A DNA stretch of 64,000 nucleotides from Cheilinus undulatus (GCF_018320785.1 NC_054866.1:33271000-33334999); one strand, 5' to 3'; positions 24,575 to 36,500 are shown, numbered from the stretch's first letter. The notes: generated by a model not told the origin, from the letters alone. Translations and numbers: made by a program.

Positions 24575-25460
24575 TAGGGCCGGCCAATCAATTGAAATTT
24601 AGAATCAATTGCAATATGGCTTACTGCAATTTTCAAATACATAGGTAAATTAAAGAAGTGCTGAAATCGCAGAAGGTGCAATATTTCTTTAACCTTAAAT
24701 GTGTTTCAAAATACCAGTTCATTACAGTTTATGAGGCAGAGATGGCATGCTCTACAGGCCATACAAACATGCAAGTGTAAATTTGTTTCTATAATGATTT
24801 GCAAAAAATCCTACTGTCCTTGTTTCTTTATACATTTGTCTTATTGAAAATGAGAAGGACATAAAATCATTCCTTTAAATACAGTACTAGGTATGAGTAT
24901 GGAAATACGGTACCAACATGGTCCAATTCCTACCGGACAGTATTACACCACAGACATCAATACTTCATGACGATACTTGCCACCCCAAAATGAAAGGCAA
25001 GAAACTTGTTCTGGAATGTTGTATGTATCGAGTTACATCGCTTTCCTTTGCTCGTCTCATATCTGACTGGCATCGCATATAGATATTTCTGTGAATCACT
25101 TACGATACCTAGATAGCTTTTACTCTCTGCTGCCTTTCATCTGTCTTTTTTCCTCTCAAAAGTGTCGATTCTGGCACAGTTTAAGACACCAGTACCATAT
25201 AAAAATATAGTTTGGCACCCAAACAATACAGATCCTTATACAGTTTACGTTAAATTTGTAATGAGTCAGAATAATCGCGACTGGATAACTGTTCAGCTTC
25301 CGTTTACCTGACTAAATATTGTGTTTGTTCTATTATAGTATGATGTATTGCTTGTTTGTTTAGAAACACCTAAGATAGGTGATTTAAAAATAGTTGTATA
25401 TGAAATTGCAATATTGCAGAGGGAAAACTGCTATTTGATTATTTTCCCAAATGGTCTGCC
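24575..25460. repeat. Compound MITE-like repeat in SOCS 5' intron
   Basis: Starts TAGGGCCGGCCAATCAATTG and ends with AATTGCAATATTGCAGAGGG-like and TATTTGATTATTTTCC phrases, the two ends of a dispersed fish repeat. A second repeat type, beginning AGTACTAGGTATGAGTATGG and rich in GTACC/TACCG phrases (about 24882-25215), appears inserted in the middle. Both are diverged; boundaries are approximate. Confidence 0.35.
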
Positions 25461-25616
25461 ATAATAAAAACTCAAAATGAAATAATTAACAGTAGTAATG
25501 GCTTTACACTATCAATTAATAAACAGGAGAAAATCAATTAGAAACATCTTGATTGAACAGTTAGCATTCATGCCATTTGTTACAGCAAGTATATGTGTAG
25601 TTATTTGAATGTTAAT

Positions 25617-25662
25617 TTTTTTTTTTTGGTTGTTTTTTTTTTTTTTTTTTTTTTTTTTTTTG
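25617..25662. repeat. Poly(T) tract
   Basis: A T-rich run of about 45 bases with a GG and single G interruptions, in the SOCS 5' intron about 320 bases before the splice acceptor. Confidence 0.9.
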
Positions 25663-26040
25663 TTTTGCATTATTTTTCATCTTGACAGCTGTGTGTGTGT
25701 CAAATGTGGCACTCTAAAGGATGAAGTATGAAGCAAAATATTCAGCACATAAAATGTTAATTGTCAGTTGAGGCTAATCAGCATAGCAAGAAAACTGTTA
25801 GCCTGAACAAAAACTGAGTCTTATAAAGCCCCTTTGAAAATACAATTTACTGTTGATTAAATCAGATTTGTAAAGGTCTATCAGGCGAGCTGGCAGCTGA
25901 TTGTGTATCTTCTGTAATATATATATGTTCCTGCAGGTGTTATTTAAAGATTTAAATGGTCTCTCATTTTGTTTTACAGGGTTTTCTAAAGCTCTGAGTC
26001 AATTATGCATGGAAAATGAAAATGCAGTCTCACACGAGGC

Positions 26041-26250
26041 ATGTGGATCGGACAGTTCCTGCCAGAAGCTAACTGCAATTACAAGACATCCTTTAGAAAT
26101 TCCCCTGCTGTGGTGAAACTCTTCCTTGTTTACCACATAATTCATCATGTCATTACCAAAGGACTCATGGAGCCGAGGGAAAGATCGAGAAAGGGGGGCT
26201 CGTCCAAAGGTCAGACAAAGCAGGTCAGAGGAGAGACGGGATGCTGGTAG
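26041..26250 (+). promoter_or_regulatory. Overlapping upstream ORF in SOCS leader
   Basis: In the exon that starts at 25980, three ATGs precede the main start. ATG 26005 and ATG 26016 open frames of 4 and 18 codons. ATG 26041 opens a 69-codon frame in a different frame (+2) that runs past the main ATG at 26147 and stops at 26250. Its context has G at -3 and T at +4, which is moderate; the main ATG has A at -3. Such an arrangement usually lowers translation of the main frame. It is probably regulatory, not a protein gene. Confidence 0.45.
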
Positions 26251-27790
26251 CGGACGGAAAGGTGGAAAGGGCAAGAAAAAAGGCCTGACCTCTCATGAAC
26301 CAGTAGCTGAGAGGCCTGTCAGCGATGGCTTTGAGTATGGAGAGCTGTTAAGTGACCTTGAGAACAGGGATCAAACTTCCTCTTCTCCTCTGAGGGAGAA
26401 CTGGAGATGGCAGGGTTTGGAAGTTGCTGCCTCATTACTCGGACAAGAGCGGGTAACAGCCAGGCCAGGACCTGTTAGCTCTGCTACAGACTTGCCTGCA
26501 CCCAGTGAAGGTGAGGGAAGAGGGTCAAGCAGCAGTCGCACTCTCCGTCAAAAAATCCAGGATGCTATGGGGCAGTGTTTCCCAATAAAATCCCACAGTG
26601 CGACAGCACCCACACCACCTCCACAAGCTCTTTCATCATCAAGTGTCTGTGCCTCCTCCAGGCGTAAAATCCATCTGAGTGAGTTAATGTTGGACGACTG
26701 CCCTTTCCCTGTAGGATCAGAGCTGGCTCAGAAGTGGTATCTCATTAAGCAGCACACAGCCCCCATCACCCAGCCCCCCATGATTGATTCCTCAGTAGTA
26801 TGCAGTGTTCCTACTTCAGCCATGGCTACTGTGGTGGAGGATGTAGATGACAGGTTGCGAGAGCGCAGGCGCATCAGCATTGAACAAGGTGTTGAGCCAC
26901 CACCAAATGCAGAAATCCACACGTTTGAAGTAACAGCACAAATTAACCCTTTATACAAACATGGCCCGAAGCTGGCACATGGTATGAATGAGCTAACCGG
27001 GGCTGACAGAGCTTCCGCTCATCAGCAACAGCAGCTTCTTCTCCAAAGGCAGCAGCAGCACCAGCTCCTCCTGCAGAGTTGTTTGGATACTCTGGATGAG
27101 GTGGTGGCCACAGCCTCAGCCTCCGCCTCCGCCTCTGCCTCCGTCCACACCTGTGAAACCATTTCTGACCCTCTGGTTGACCCAGAGGTTACAGCGACCA
27201 GCATGCCTTCTAGAGCTATACTTCCTCAGACGGAGAATCACAAATCTCACGATAGCTACCGCATCCACACCCAGATCGATTACATTCACTGTTTAGTTCC
27301 AGACCTGCTGGAGATCACAAACCTGCCGTGTTACTGGGGGGTTATGGACCGCTACGAGGCAGAGAGACTGCTAGAGGGAAAACCAGAAGGCACCTTCCTC
27401 TTGCGTGACTCTGCGCAGGAAGACTACCTCTTCTCCGTCAGCTTCCGCCGCTATGGCCGTTCGCTACATGCTCGAATTGAACAGTGGAACCACAACTTCA
27501 GCTTTGACGTGCACGACCCCAGTGTCTTCCATGCTCCTACAGTGACAGGCTTACTGGAGCACTACAAGGACCCCAACTCCTGCATGTTTTTCGAGCCGCT
27601 ATTGTCCAACCCTATCCACCGCACACAGCCTTTCACCCTTCAACACATATGTAGAGCGACCATAAGCAGCTGCACAACCTATGATGGCATTAACATGCTT
27701 CCCATTCCAAATGCTTTGAAAAAGCACCTGAAAGAATACCACTACAAGCAGAGAGTAAGAGTACGGCGAATGGACACCTGGTGGGAATGA
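26147..27790 (+). CDS. socs9: Suppressor of cytokine signalling, SOCS4/5/9 family
   Basis: 547-residue adaptor for an elongin B/C-Cullin5 E3 ligase, acting as feedback inhibitor of cytokine and EGF-receptor type kinases in the cytoplasm. The whole coding sequence is in one exon, as in this subfamily. A TAA sits two codons upstream of the ATG, fixing the start. Domains: basic N-terminus (about 5-45), [10 protein letters not shown] (139-148), the SOCS4/5 N-terminal conserved block [17 protein letters not shown] (172-188) to HTAPI (203-207), a SOCS5-like block [20 protein letters not shown] (243-262), SH2 domain about 396-486 with FLLR and phosphotyrosine-binding Arg420, and SOCS box about 491-541 with BC box TLQHIC (497-502) and Cullin box LPIP (518-521). 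The C-terminus is closest to SOCS4, the mid-part to SOCS5. Beside samd4b rather than samd4a, it is best named socs9; socs4 or socs5-like are alternatives. A Gln/Leu-rich tract and an Ala-Ser repeat (323-332) lie before the SH2. Confidence 0.93.
   Translation: MSLPKDSWSRGKDRERGARPKVRQSRSEERRDAGSGRKGGKGKKKGLTSHEPVAERPVSDGFEYGELLSDLENRDQTSSSPLRENWRWQGLEVAASLLGQERVTARPGPVSSATDLPAPSEGEGRGSSSSRTLRQKIQDAMGQCFPIKSHSATAPTPPPQALSSSSVCASSRRKIHLSELMLDDCPFPVGSELAQKWYLIKQHTAPITQPPMIDSSVVCSVPTSAMATVVEDVDDRLRERRRISIEQGVEPPPNAEIHTFEVTAQINPLYKHGPKLAHGMNELTGADRASAHQQQQLLLQRQQQHQLLLQSCLDTLDEVVATASASASASASVHTCETISDPLVDPEVTATSMPSRAILPQTENHKSHDSYRIHTQIDYIHCLVPDLLEITNLPCYWGVMDRYEAERLLEGKPEGTFLLRDSAQEDYLFSVSFRRYGRSLHARIEQWNHNFSFDVHDPSVFHAPTVTGLLEHYKDPNSCMFFEPLLSNPIHRTQPFTLQHICRATISSCTTYDGINMLPIPNALKKHLKEYHYKQRVRVRRMDTWWE
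27113..27142 (+). repeat. socs9: Coding GCCTCN hexanucleotide repeat (Ala-Ser)5
   Basis: Five tandem GCC-TCN units encode alternating Ala and Ser (residues 323-332) in the linker before the SH2 domain. Third bases of the Ser codons vary (TCA, TCC, TCC, TCT, TCC). It follows a Gln/Leu-rich stretch encoded by CAG/CAA runs (about 27025-27075). Both are likely length-variable between individuals or species. Confidence 0.8.
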
Positions 27791-28019
27791 AGAACAATAA
27801 TATAATCCAGACTTATATAAATGACTAAATACTAACACAGCTGTCCCTGAAGTGAACGCCGAGGCTTGTTCTTCACTCATATCTGGTTGGCACTAATCTG
27901 CACTGCACTGTACTTATTTATTTTTATTCCTGCTGTATCTGTTTTAACAATTGTATACCACACTGACATGACACGTTATAATCTCACTTAACTTGTACAC
28001 AAAAAGTTCTTAAGCTCAA

Positions 28020-28025
28020 ATTAAA
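28020..28025 (+). terminator. socs9: SOCS polyadenylation signal candidate
   Basis: ATTAAA, the commonest variant of the poly(A) signal, 230 bases after the stop codon, followed by TGTGTAC-type sequence near 28045. No AATAAA lies nearer. Moderate-to-weak support. Confidence 0.3.
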
Positions 28026-29385
28026 AAACTTATCAAAGTCTTTTGTGTACAGAGAATCATCCTCACACATCAACTGTGATCTGAAGTGTAACTAAATAAG
28101 CTTCATTATCTATCGGAGGGGGAAATAGTCCCAGTGTGAATCAAGATGATTATAATAGAGTTGTTCATCAGTCACGTGCTGAGAAGGTAGGACACATACT
28201 GACAATGTTTTTGTCTTGTTACCAAGGTATAGAAGTGCTGCACGTCTGCAGTATTAATCATTGTTTCCGGCACTGAGCCAGAGCTGATTACAAAGGGTGA
28301 GAGGTGGGTGCAGATGCTACCTGTTCTTATTAAAAAAAGGGAGAAGGCTTTCATGAAAATGGAAACCATATTTTTCGCGCATTGCAGTCGTGATTTCATG
28401 CCCACGTAAGATTTCAGTGTTGTCGGTTTAAAAAAATAGATGTCTAGTGCTTAGATTGTACATCATTCAGCTGCTTTGTTTTCACCTTTCATCCATCTGT
28501 GGGTTCTCCTGTGAGATTAACATGCATGCAGCCAGTGCAATGGTCTTCATTAGTTTTGATGTAAAGGATCAAATGTGGCCCTTATGAGCTTGTCAGCAGC
28601 AGGTGAAGGTCATTCTGGTCTGTATTACCAAATGAATCCTTAAACATTTGTAGGTCTCATTTTGCTCAAAAATCTGTTGTGTCATCCGGGTCTAAATTTA
28701 GTCACTTTCAGTATGAGAGTGGGTTTGGGTTCTTTCTTAGCATCTAATTGTGGTGTAGAGACCCACATCCTCAAATAAGAAATCATCTTTTTTCCTGTGC
28801 TGCCTGATGTGCATATTTTAAAGAGGTTGGGTGTCGGCGCACTAATCGATTCAAGAGGTTCAATGACAAAATTACCATAGTGAGTAACGCTGATGACTCT
28901 TAATTAGCACAAAGAATTAGAGCAGAGGGAATATGTTTTGAGCCCTTTTCTACAGCTTGATATGAGGTAACAGAGACAAAAATCTACTAGCTCTTAATAG
29001 CTCTACAAAGAGGCATCACTCTTAAGATAACACCTAAAGGAACGGTGTTTCATGTCAGCTTTTTTTCCTCACCTCCCACTGTGGCAGGTCATTGAATGTT
29101 CCAGTAAGCGCCTTATTTTTTTTGCCCGCCTCTGCTTGAGATTTAAAAATGTTTACCATGAGTCAGTGCTACCTGACAGTACCTGATGTGGATTATTTTA
29201 TGTAGCCCTAATCCATGATTATAAATGATGAAATGTTTCTAAGATTATTATGTATTTATATGAGACAAACATATCTACCTTGTTGGCAGGTAATGTAAAA
29301 ATTTTACCTTCCCCAGCCAATATTTACCCTTAACTTGGCAGACATACGCCAATTGTGCTTTTGTGACTAATTTCGGTATGTAACC
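28026..29385. other. Intergenic, no gene seen
   Basis: AT-rich unique-looking sequence downstream of the SOCS gene. No exon-like open frame with splice sites and no repeat family I recognise. Part may belong to a longer SOCS 3' UTR. Confidence 0.5.
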
Positions 29386-29387
29386 TA

Positions 29388-29901
29388 GGGATGAATAATA
29401 ATGGATTTTTGCCGATATCCAATATGCAGATATTTCCTAATTCATTTTTTGCTGATAATATATGCACAGTCACCTGCTGACACACAGTAAGCTCCGTAGA
29501 GGATGGAATAAAAATGTGCCCCTGTTTCAAGGAGCTTATGCTTTCAAATTAAAATTAATTCTACTTATTAAACAATAGGTTTGCAGGGTGGCTTTCTGGC
29601 AAAGTCTTCAACATAACAGAGACAAACAATTTCTTAGGTGCTGTAGTAACTGGCTGTAGTTCAGAACTAAAGCCTCAGCACTTGGAACAGACTTTAAGCT
29701 TTAATTAATGAGGATAAGAAAAAGAAAAAAATTAGCCTAAGTAGGTCTATTGATTCTGCTTTAACTTCACAAACTTACTTGTACATTCTGCTCATACATC
29801 GACTATAAATATCAGGAGAAGATTTCATCTTATGATACCAATAATGTAGTTTTTGAGCTATAATCTGCTGATACGGCTATATTAAGATTTTATGCATCCC
29901 T
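29388..29901. mobile_element. hAT-like MITE, copy 1
   Basis: Begins AGGGATGAATAATA and ends TTTTATGCATCCCT, giving imperfect terminal inverted repeats of the AGGGATGNATAAAA type. GCCGATATCC and GCTGATAATA phrases lie inside the left end and CTGCTGATACGG inside the right, as in a common fish repeat with nested CGATA phrases. The core phrase AACTGGCTGTAGTTCAG (29648-29664) recurs at 41330. No coding capacity. Confidence 0.55.
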
Positions 29902-31825
29902 GATCTCATGGCATATTGTCTGATTATATCTGTTAGTAAGCATAACACTTAAGCATTTTATTTCATATCAAAAAGATAAAATTTTTACTTAAGCCTGTTG
30001 AAGCACCCTAAATTCTCTTTAAGTCCCTATAAAGTGATTTTTTAAAAAATCTTTATTTTAGGTTTTTCTCTGACAGCCCACTGTGTTATGAACCGCCAGG
30101 CCAAATTTAAGCCATGAAAAACATCTAGGTTTATAAAGTAAGCTTCAAAATCATGAAGAATGAGGCAGTAAAATTTGCACCAGGATGGTGTCGGCGTGTC
30201 GGTTGAGTAAGCGTAAGCCACACCCACTCACGAGAAACACGATCCTCTGAATTTTAAAAACGCCTTCAATTAGTGTGCAGCCTTCTGACTCTGTGCCAGA
30301 GCAGAGACAGAGGTTGGGGCTTACATTTACTTTTTTTTCTGGCAAATAAAACCAAGCCAGGAAAGAGGTGAACAAATTTCTAATGGTCTAAATCAAAAAT
30401 TCAGTCACAAATAGATCTCAGTGTTTTCACATGTTTACAGCAACCTTATTCTAACATATCTAATGAGTTAAATCACAAAGTTTGGATTTCACTTTACAGG
30501 GATTTTAAATGGCATGTTTAAATTTACAAACAAAACTATTGTGAAAGGAAATCCCTTTATAAAGCTGTTAAATGAGAAGCAGACTTCAATTCACCCTGGT
30601 ATCTTAAAATGATTCAAAGATTAATTGCAAACGTTACTTATGCAACTGAGTCATTTACTGCTGTGTGAACAGCATTTTGTATTAATGAACCCTCACAAGA
30701 GAGACCACACTGCTAATTGTTGTATGCTCTAAGTAATAATTGCAAAAGACAACCATTCCGGTGTTAATGGGAAAGCATGGCGAATGGATCCCAGATCATC
30801 CTCTAAACCGCTGTGATGCTGTTTTCTCCTTGAGATGGGCAATTTGATATGCAGGATGCAAATCATCCATGACAAGCACTCATCCACTAATGAAGTTGCT
30901 GTAATTTAAACAGCAGTTCCAAGGCGGCATTTAAGTCTGCCTTCAAACACAGAGTCAAGACCTTAGACCTTTGTATACCTAATTAAGTCAATATAGAATT
31001 GGAGCTATATAAAAAACACACAGTTTACCATAGTGGGGGACATGTGACCCGTCATGCATGCACAGTTGTGGGAAACCCTATGAAGTCTCTCTAAAAGCAA
31101 TTTTAGCCCCTTAGCAGCTCAAGGCATTTGTATTTCCCAGGTGTATTTCATTGTATTTCACTCTGCTCTCCTAACACTTTATTTTACTTTCCCTTTTATT
31201 ACCAAATGAGGAGCCAGTGCATAGGTAGATTTAAACCGATGTTAATTATAGGTTGAACCAGCCAAAAACCTTAAATATTTTTTGTGTAACCTGGAGAGCA
31301 TAGTAGGTAAGGTGAACAAGTATTCATTTGTAGTTTGTTTACATGCAGGTGTAACTGTTCAAGTTATGGTTCCTATGTCACACCATGACTATATTATAAG
31401 TCATTCAGTTGTGTTTAACAGTAGTATTTGCATTTATATAATCTATTGCTTATAAAGTCAACATGACTTCCTTAATCGTCTTTGTTGCTTGTCTTGGCAT
31501 AGGTTTTCAAAAGAAATTTTCAGAGACATTTTTTGAATATTAATGAGTTGATAAATAAGTCAAGTAAAAAACACAATATGCACCTACAAGGAGATAAACC
31601 AGTCTTTTATGGATTTATAATCAATTAGGCCTGTCAGCACTGATGTATGTATCACGATTAGTTAAGGACCACAGTAAGTACATAAATTATTTTTCGTCAG
31701 TATCTCCACTTTGTAAGCAAGGCCTTAAAGATTCAGCAAATGGGCCCTCCTTAAATCTGATTTATTCATATTATTGCATGACCGTAATTTTTGAAAATAC
31801 CCTCTTCATCATTAATAACTCTGGG
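29902..31825. other. Intergenic, largely repeat-free
   Basis: No gene. The stretch 30600-31000 is unusually clean and contains an octamer ATGCAAAT (30856-30863) with several TAATTA-like cores, so it is a candidate regulatory element. This is speculation from composition only. Confidence 0.4.
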
Positions 31826-31834
31826 TTCGGCTGT

Positions 31835-33130
31835 TATGGAATAGGTAGTCACATCAAAGCCGCCCAAAGGGGGGATAAAGGGGAAATCTTTCTGGGGTCC
31901 AGCCAGTTGTGGGCCCATGGAAAATCATAGTCCATTGTAAAGTTAATCTGTGATAACCATATTTTACATTTAACCTGAATAATAACCATTCTTATCAAAG
32001 CAACAAAAAAGGAATTCTTTTATCTTTTATTTATTACTGTAGTACAATATAGTCTTTTGTCAAAATACAAAGCCATTTTCTTAAAACAGAATTACCTTTT
32101 TTGGTGATGTTAACAATGTAGATGGGCACGTTGACTAAAACAGTGCTTTTTAACCTTTATTTGCCCAAGGCACACCTAAGATCAAATAAAAATCCAAAGG
32201 CACACCATATCCATATTCAATATAAAATACCCTCCAAGAACCGAGAAACACTGGACTAAACCATTTGGAAAGTAATTTCAGACTTTATAGCTAAGACATG
32301 ATGTAAGCAAACATCAAAATACCAGAGAATAAAGTCGAAGGAAATTAAACAACTTAAAGGGAAAATGATTAAATAATTGCAAAGTAAAGGCAAAAATGGG
32401 TTAAAAGTGGCAAAAATGGTCAGAAATAAGTAGGGAAAAGTAGTTAAAGAGTAACAAATATGAGTTAAAGTGGGCCAAAAATAGGTTAAAGTTGCAAATA
32501 TGGGTTATGACAGGAAATAAGCAGTAAAATGAGTGGTATTAAAATGTAAAAAGCAATTTAAGAAGCAAAAATTGGTTTAAGGTACCAAAAATATCAGAAA
32601 TAAGTGATGAAAACTGCTTTAAAAAGGGCAAAAATTGGTCAAAAGGAGCAAAAAATGGCATAAGAAGCAAATATGAATTGAGGCGGTTAAAAAGTGAAAA
32701 AAATGGGTTAAAACAGGCAAAAAATGGGAGAAAGCAGTAAATATGGATTGAGAAGGAAAAATGTGGCAAAAAAGTGTGGTAAAAAAGATGAAAAGCAGTT
32801 AAAAAAAGGGCAAAAATTGGCAGCTGATATGGTAAATAGGGGTTATAAAGTAGAAAAATTGGCTTAAAGTCACAAAAATGGGTCAGATGTCAAATGTGGC
32901 AAAATAGGCAGAACAAGTGATGAAAAAGGGTTAAAAAGTGGCACAAATAAATTATTTGAACATCAAAACCCATAATCGCTTCACACACTTTTCAGCTCCA
33001 AAATGAGGTAAATGTGAGCCAGGATGCTAGCCCCAACTGCATTGATATCAGTGAATTTCGACTGGGGAGGGCCAATTCACTAGGTTTCTCACGGGCCCAG
33101 CCAATTCCTTGGGAGGGTCTGAGTCACATC
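31835..33130. repeat. Compound interspersed repeat enclosing a purine-rich tandem array
   Basis: Left part contains AAAGCCGCCCAAAGGGGGGA and GGGGTCCAGCCAGTTGTGGG; right part contains GGGCCAATTCACTAGGTTTC and CCAGCCAATTCCTTGGG. Both are phrases I associate with one dispersed fish repeat. Near 32145 is a phrase common to another repeat (TTTTTAACCTTTATTTGCCC then AAGGCACACC). Between about 32290 and 32960 lies a degenerate tandem array with units like AAAATGGGTTAAAA. Overall a nested or composite element. Confidence 0.45.
32385..32960. repeat. Degenerate A/G-rich minisatellite-like array
   Basis: Units of roughly 18-25 bases built on GGCAAAAATGGGTTAAAAGT-like text repeat with variation: AAAAATGGGTTAAAAGTGGC (32393), AAATAGGTTAAAG (about 32468), AAAATGGGTTAAAACAGGC (about 32700). 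AGAAATAAGT occurs at least twice (about 32420 and 32594). The plus strand is almost free of C. The pyrimidine-rich complement yields an artefactual open frame. Confidence 0.65.
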
Positions 33131-36100
33131 ACCTGTAGTATTTTTCTTTTACATACCGCCAGTCTAGTTATTGAGGACATCTGCAAGACCACAATGCAGT
33201 TCAGACATTTTGACATTAAATAGACACAGAAGAGATTCTTCCCACTTTCAAAAGGGGGGTTATTATGAAAGTAGCGTGAAAATATGCTGAAAGTTTCGGT
33301 GGGCATTTTGCATTGCCATTTTGCATGGGTTGTTTATGAATCAGATCTTTATTTTGTTTTCTCTTGATTTGAATCAGGACTTGGTCTGAAAGTCTTGTTT
33401 GCACTTGAAAAGGATCCAGCACAATTTGTTCTTCCTCAGACCATGGCGCACATCTTCACAAAGTTTCATTTTAAATCTTGCCTGTAGTTTTTCCATAATC
33501 CTGCTGATACACATTCAGTAGTGAAAAAAATGACCTCCTCAGGGGATCAAATTATATAGCTCATTAATTATTCACATATAACATTTTTTCCCCTAGAAAA
33601 CAGCCCATACAGATTAAACACATGTAATGCAGCGTCTTTATCCGTGCAAAATGCTGTATTACATCAGGCACAGCAGGTGGCTGTAAAGAGCTTCAGTGTG
33701 TTTTGCACTGGCTGTTCTCAGGTCTGTGTGTTCTCTGTGTGTGGTGTGCTCAGATGGTGGGATTGAATGAGGATGCTGCAGCTGGCAGCACCGTAACAGT
33801 CATCATGCAGGTATTACGGGTCCTGGGGGAAAAAAGAGGACTTTTCTCTGCCTGGATCAGCAGGCCCAGAGGGAGAGCATGCTCAAGCAAAGCAGAAAGC
33901 TGATTGGCTACACATACTTAGTGTGTTTGTGTCTGTTTGGACTTCTTTTTCCTCACTGTCCATTGAGGGAAGAGATTTTCCTCAGAGCCTTAATCTCTAC
34001 AGTTGAGCATCATGGGGGTGGAGAATAAGCTTAGAACACCTGGGGACAATTACTTTACAAATAATCTGCCGGTCATAATCTAACAAATGCCCCAAAAAGG
34101 CTTGACTCCGTGCTTGCTTGGCTTATTTGAGACTTATAACATGGCTGAGTCTGTTTGTGGGCTGATGCTTTTGGCTGCTGTATGGAGACCCATATATAGT
34201 GAACTCAACAAGCATTATATCTAGGCCATTAATTCAGAGGAGGGTGTATCAGACCGATTTCAAATTCTTGCAAAATGCATATAAAAAGGCATGACTCTTC
34301 TTATCTATCCCGAGAGGCAGGAAACATCTCTGTGACAGAGGAGACACTGCAGCAGAGAAAGGCGGAGTTATTTTTGGTCAGCAAATGAATTCAGCTGAAT
34401 TTCAACCTTGAGCATGAATGGGGACATTCTTGCCTATTTTGAACCACTTTCTTTCAAATGGAGCACTTCTTGTCAAAAGCAAGTAAGTAATTCCTGACTT
34501 ATTAAAGTTTCAGTTCATAAAAGTCTCACAATCCCCCCCTAGGAGGTACATTGTCACACGGTGACACGCATACGTTTGATGTTTGTTTCCCTGGAAGCAA
34601 GCCTTTGACAACACAATATTTCCTTTCCCCCCTGACTAAAAATCCAAATGCACTCCAGCTCTGGCAGGCATATAGAGACTCATATAAGACCTTTGCCACA
34701 GAAAACATCAGTATTCTAATTTGTAGCTGCTTGTTTTCTTCCTGCACAATCTCTGGCTGCCACTGTTTTTCCCTCTCCTCTCCTCGCACTGACAGGTTGT
34801 TGATGGAATAATGGGGGTGTTGGGCATGCTACAGCTATGCCGATGGATACAACACAGATTGATGGGATTGCAGTGTAAATTACACACAACATCCTATATC
34901 CCAGGCTTTAGCCCATGGAGTCATTAACCAGCAGCCTGGAAATAATGCAGGGATATAACCTGCACAGATGATGTTTGGCTATATATACAAAGCTTTGCAA
35001 ATTGGCATATCCTGTAATTTGATGTAAAAAAAAAAAAAAAAAAAGCAGTTTTAATGTGTACCATAATGTGTTTGTACATCATCTTACTGTAATGGAGCTA
35101 CAGATTACACCGATATAATTATAGATAACTATTGTTTGGCCTGGGTAGAATTAATTATAGTAAGCCTTCACATTGACTGCTAAAAAGGCCTATGCATCAT
35201 TGATAAAAAGGTAGTAGAAATGTATAACTGCATGAATGATAAATTAAATTGCATAACTCCTGCTCTCTGTGACTAATTATGCTGTTGCACAACACTTCCA
35301 TTGACCAGTGTGTTATATTGAAAAATACAAATGAGAGAGAGCTGTACAGACCTTGCCAGCTATTTAATGTGAGAGTCATTCCTCACAATGGGCACCTTTT
35401 GGACCCGATGATATTTTCAGGCATTCATTTTCCATCCTTTTATCAGTTTCTTACGGAGTGGACACATCTAATTTGCAGGGGAACATGCTGGTGGAGCTAA
35501 GGTGCTGGAATGATTTGGTCTCCAAGCAGAGCTCACTAAACACACTAACCATAACTCATATGCTGCATAAATCACCCATTTATATAGGCAGATGTTTTTA
35601 AGGAACAAGTGTGGGTTTGCTGTGGCCAGCTGGCTGCTAGCAGTAAAGTCTTAATTTGGTGGGGGTACAGTAGAAATGATGCAGGCTTTGCCTGTGTACT
35701 CTATCACTGCCTCACAAGACTGAGAGATAGAGAGCTTTATGGGTTTAACTTACTTGTTTCTTAGGTTTCTCCACTAAAATGAATTAAGACAGCTATGACA
35801 TCACAACAAAACCCATTCACTCAGCATAACCAGTCGATCTTAGAAAAGCCCTACAGTCAGTTATCAACACATAAAGCACTAAATTAATACTTTGTACAAA
35901 TAAAATACCTTATATTTGCATGCAATGACAATTAAATATTAATATAAAGGAATATCAACACTAATGAACAGTGAAGACAGTGAATGCAAATACATAGAGG
36001 CTAAAGAAATGATCCACCAATATAATAATGAGTGTTCTTTTTAATGGTCATATGGTTTTATGCATCTAATAAATTTAGAATTCAACCATAATAAACATTT

Positions 36101-36285
36101 GGGAGGGTCTTGGAGAATCTTGATTTATTAATGGGAAATTTCCTAACTTTAATACCATTACATAATTTCATATTCAAATTAAGTGATTATGCCCTTCAGT
36201 ATTATTGATTTGGAGTGGACAGCTGTCTATCCATAACACAGATTGTGCTTATCTGTCTTTTTTATTTATTCTTTTATTTCACTGA
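33131..36285. other. Intergenic, no gene seen
   Basis: Open frames here (for example 33703-33903 and 34551-34811) lack recognisable domains or splice context. A poly(A) run is at about 35026-35044. The rest is unique-looking AT-rich sequence. Confidence 0.5.
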
Positions 36286-36294
36286 CTTATAATG

Positions 36295-36500
36295 TTAAAT
36301 GGACCTGAGCTTGTACAGTGCTTTTTTAGTCATCTGACTACTCAAAGTCCTTTCACACTACCCATGCTCACCCTTGTACTCCATTCATTCCGCATTTACA
36401 TGCTAATGGCAGAGGTCACTATAGAGTTGGCCATCAGTATTAGCCAATCCCATTTAAATACATCCGTAACCATTTACACGCCACCGACAAGTGTCTTGCG
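36295..36500 (-). mobile_element. Diverged fish SINE-like repeat
   Basis: Text such as AGTGCTTTTTTAGTCATCTG, ACTCAAAGTCCTTTCACACT and GTGTCTTGCGCAAGGACACA follows the order of a well-known teleost dispersed repeat that in intact copies ends in a reversed tRNA-like head. Minus orientation is inferred from that. The tRNA-like end is not preserved here. Confidence 0.45.

Noticed and set aside
27022..27204. Minus-strand frame opposite the SOCS repeats
   Set aside because: Its Ala/Glu-rich and Cys-rich text is the complement of the coding simple repeats in the SOCS gene.
26147..27790. Identification as plain socs5
   Set aside because: The mid-region is SOCS5-like, but the QCFPIK block, LPIP-containing SOCS box and C-terminus are closer to SOCS4, and linkage to samd4b points to the socs9 lineage.
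32539..32769. Minus-strand open frame of 76 codons rich in Phe
   Set aside because: It is the complement of the A/G-rich tandem array; low complexity only.
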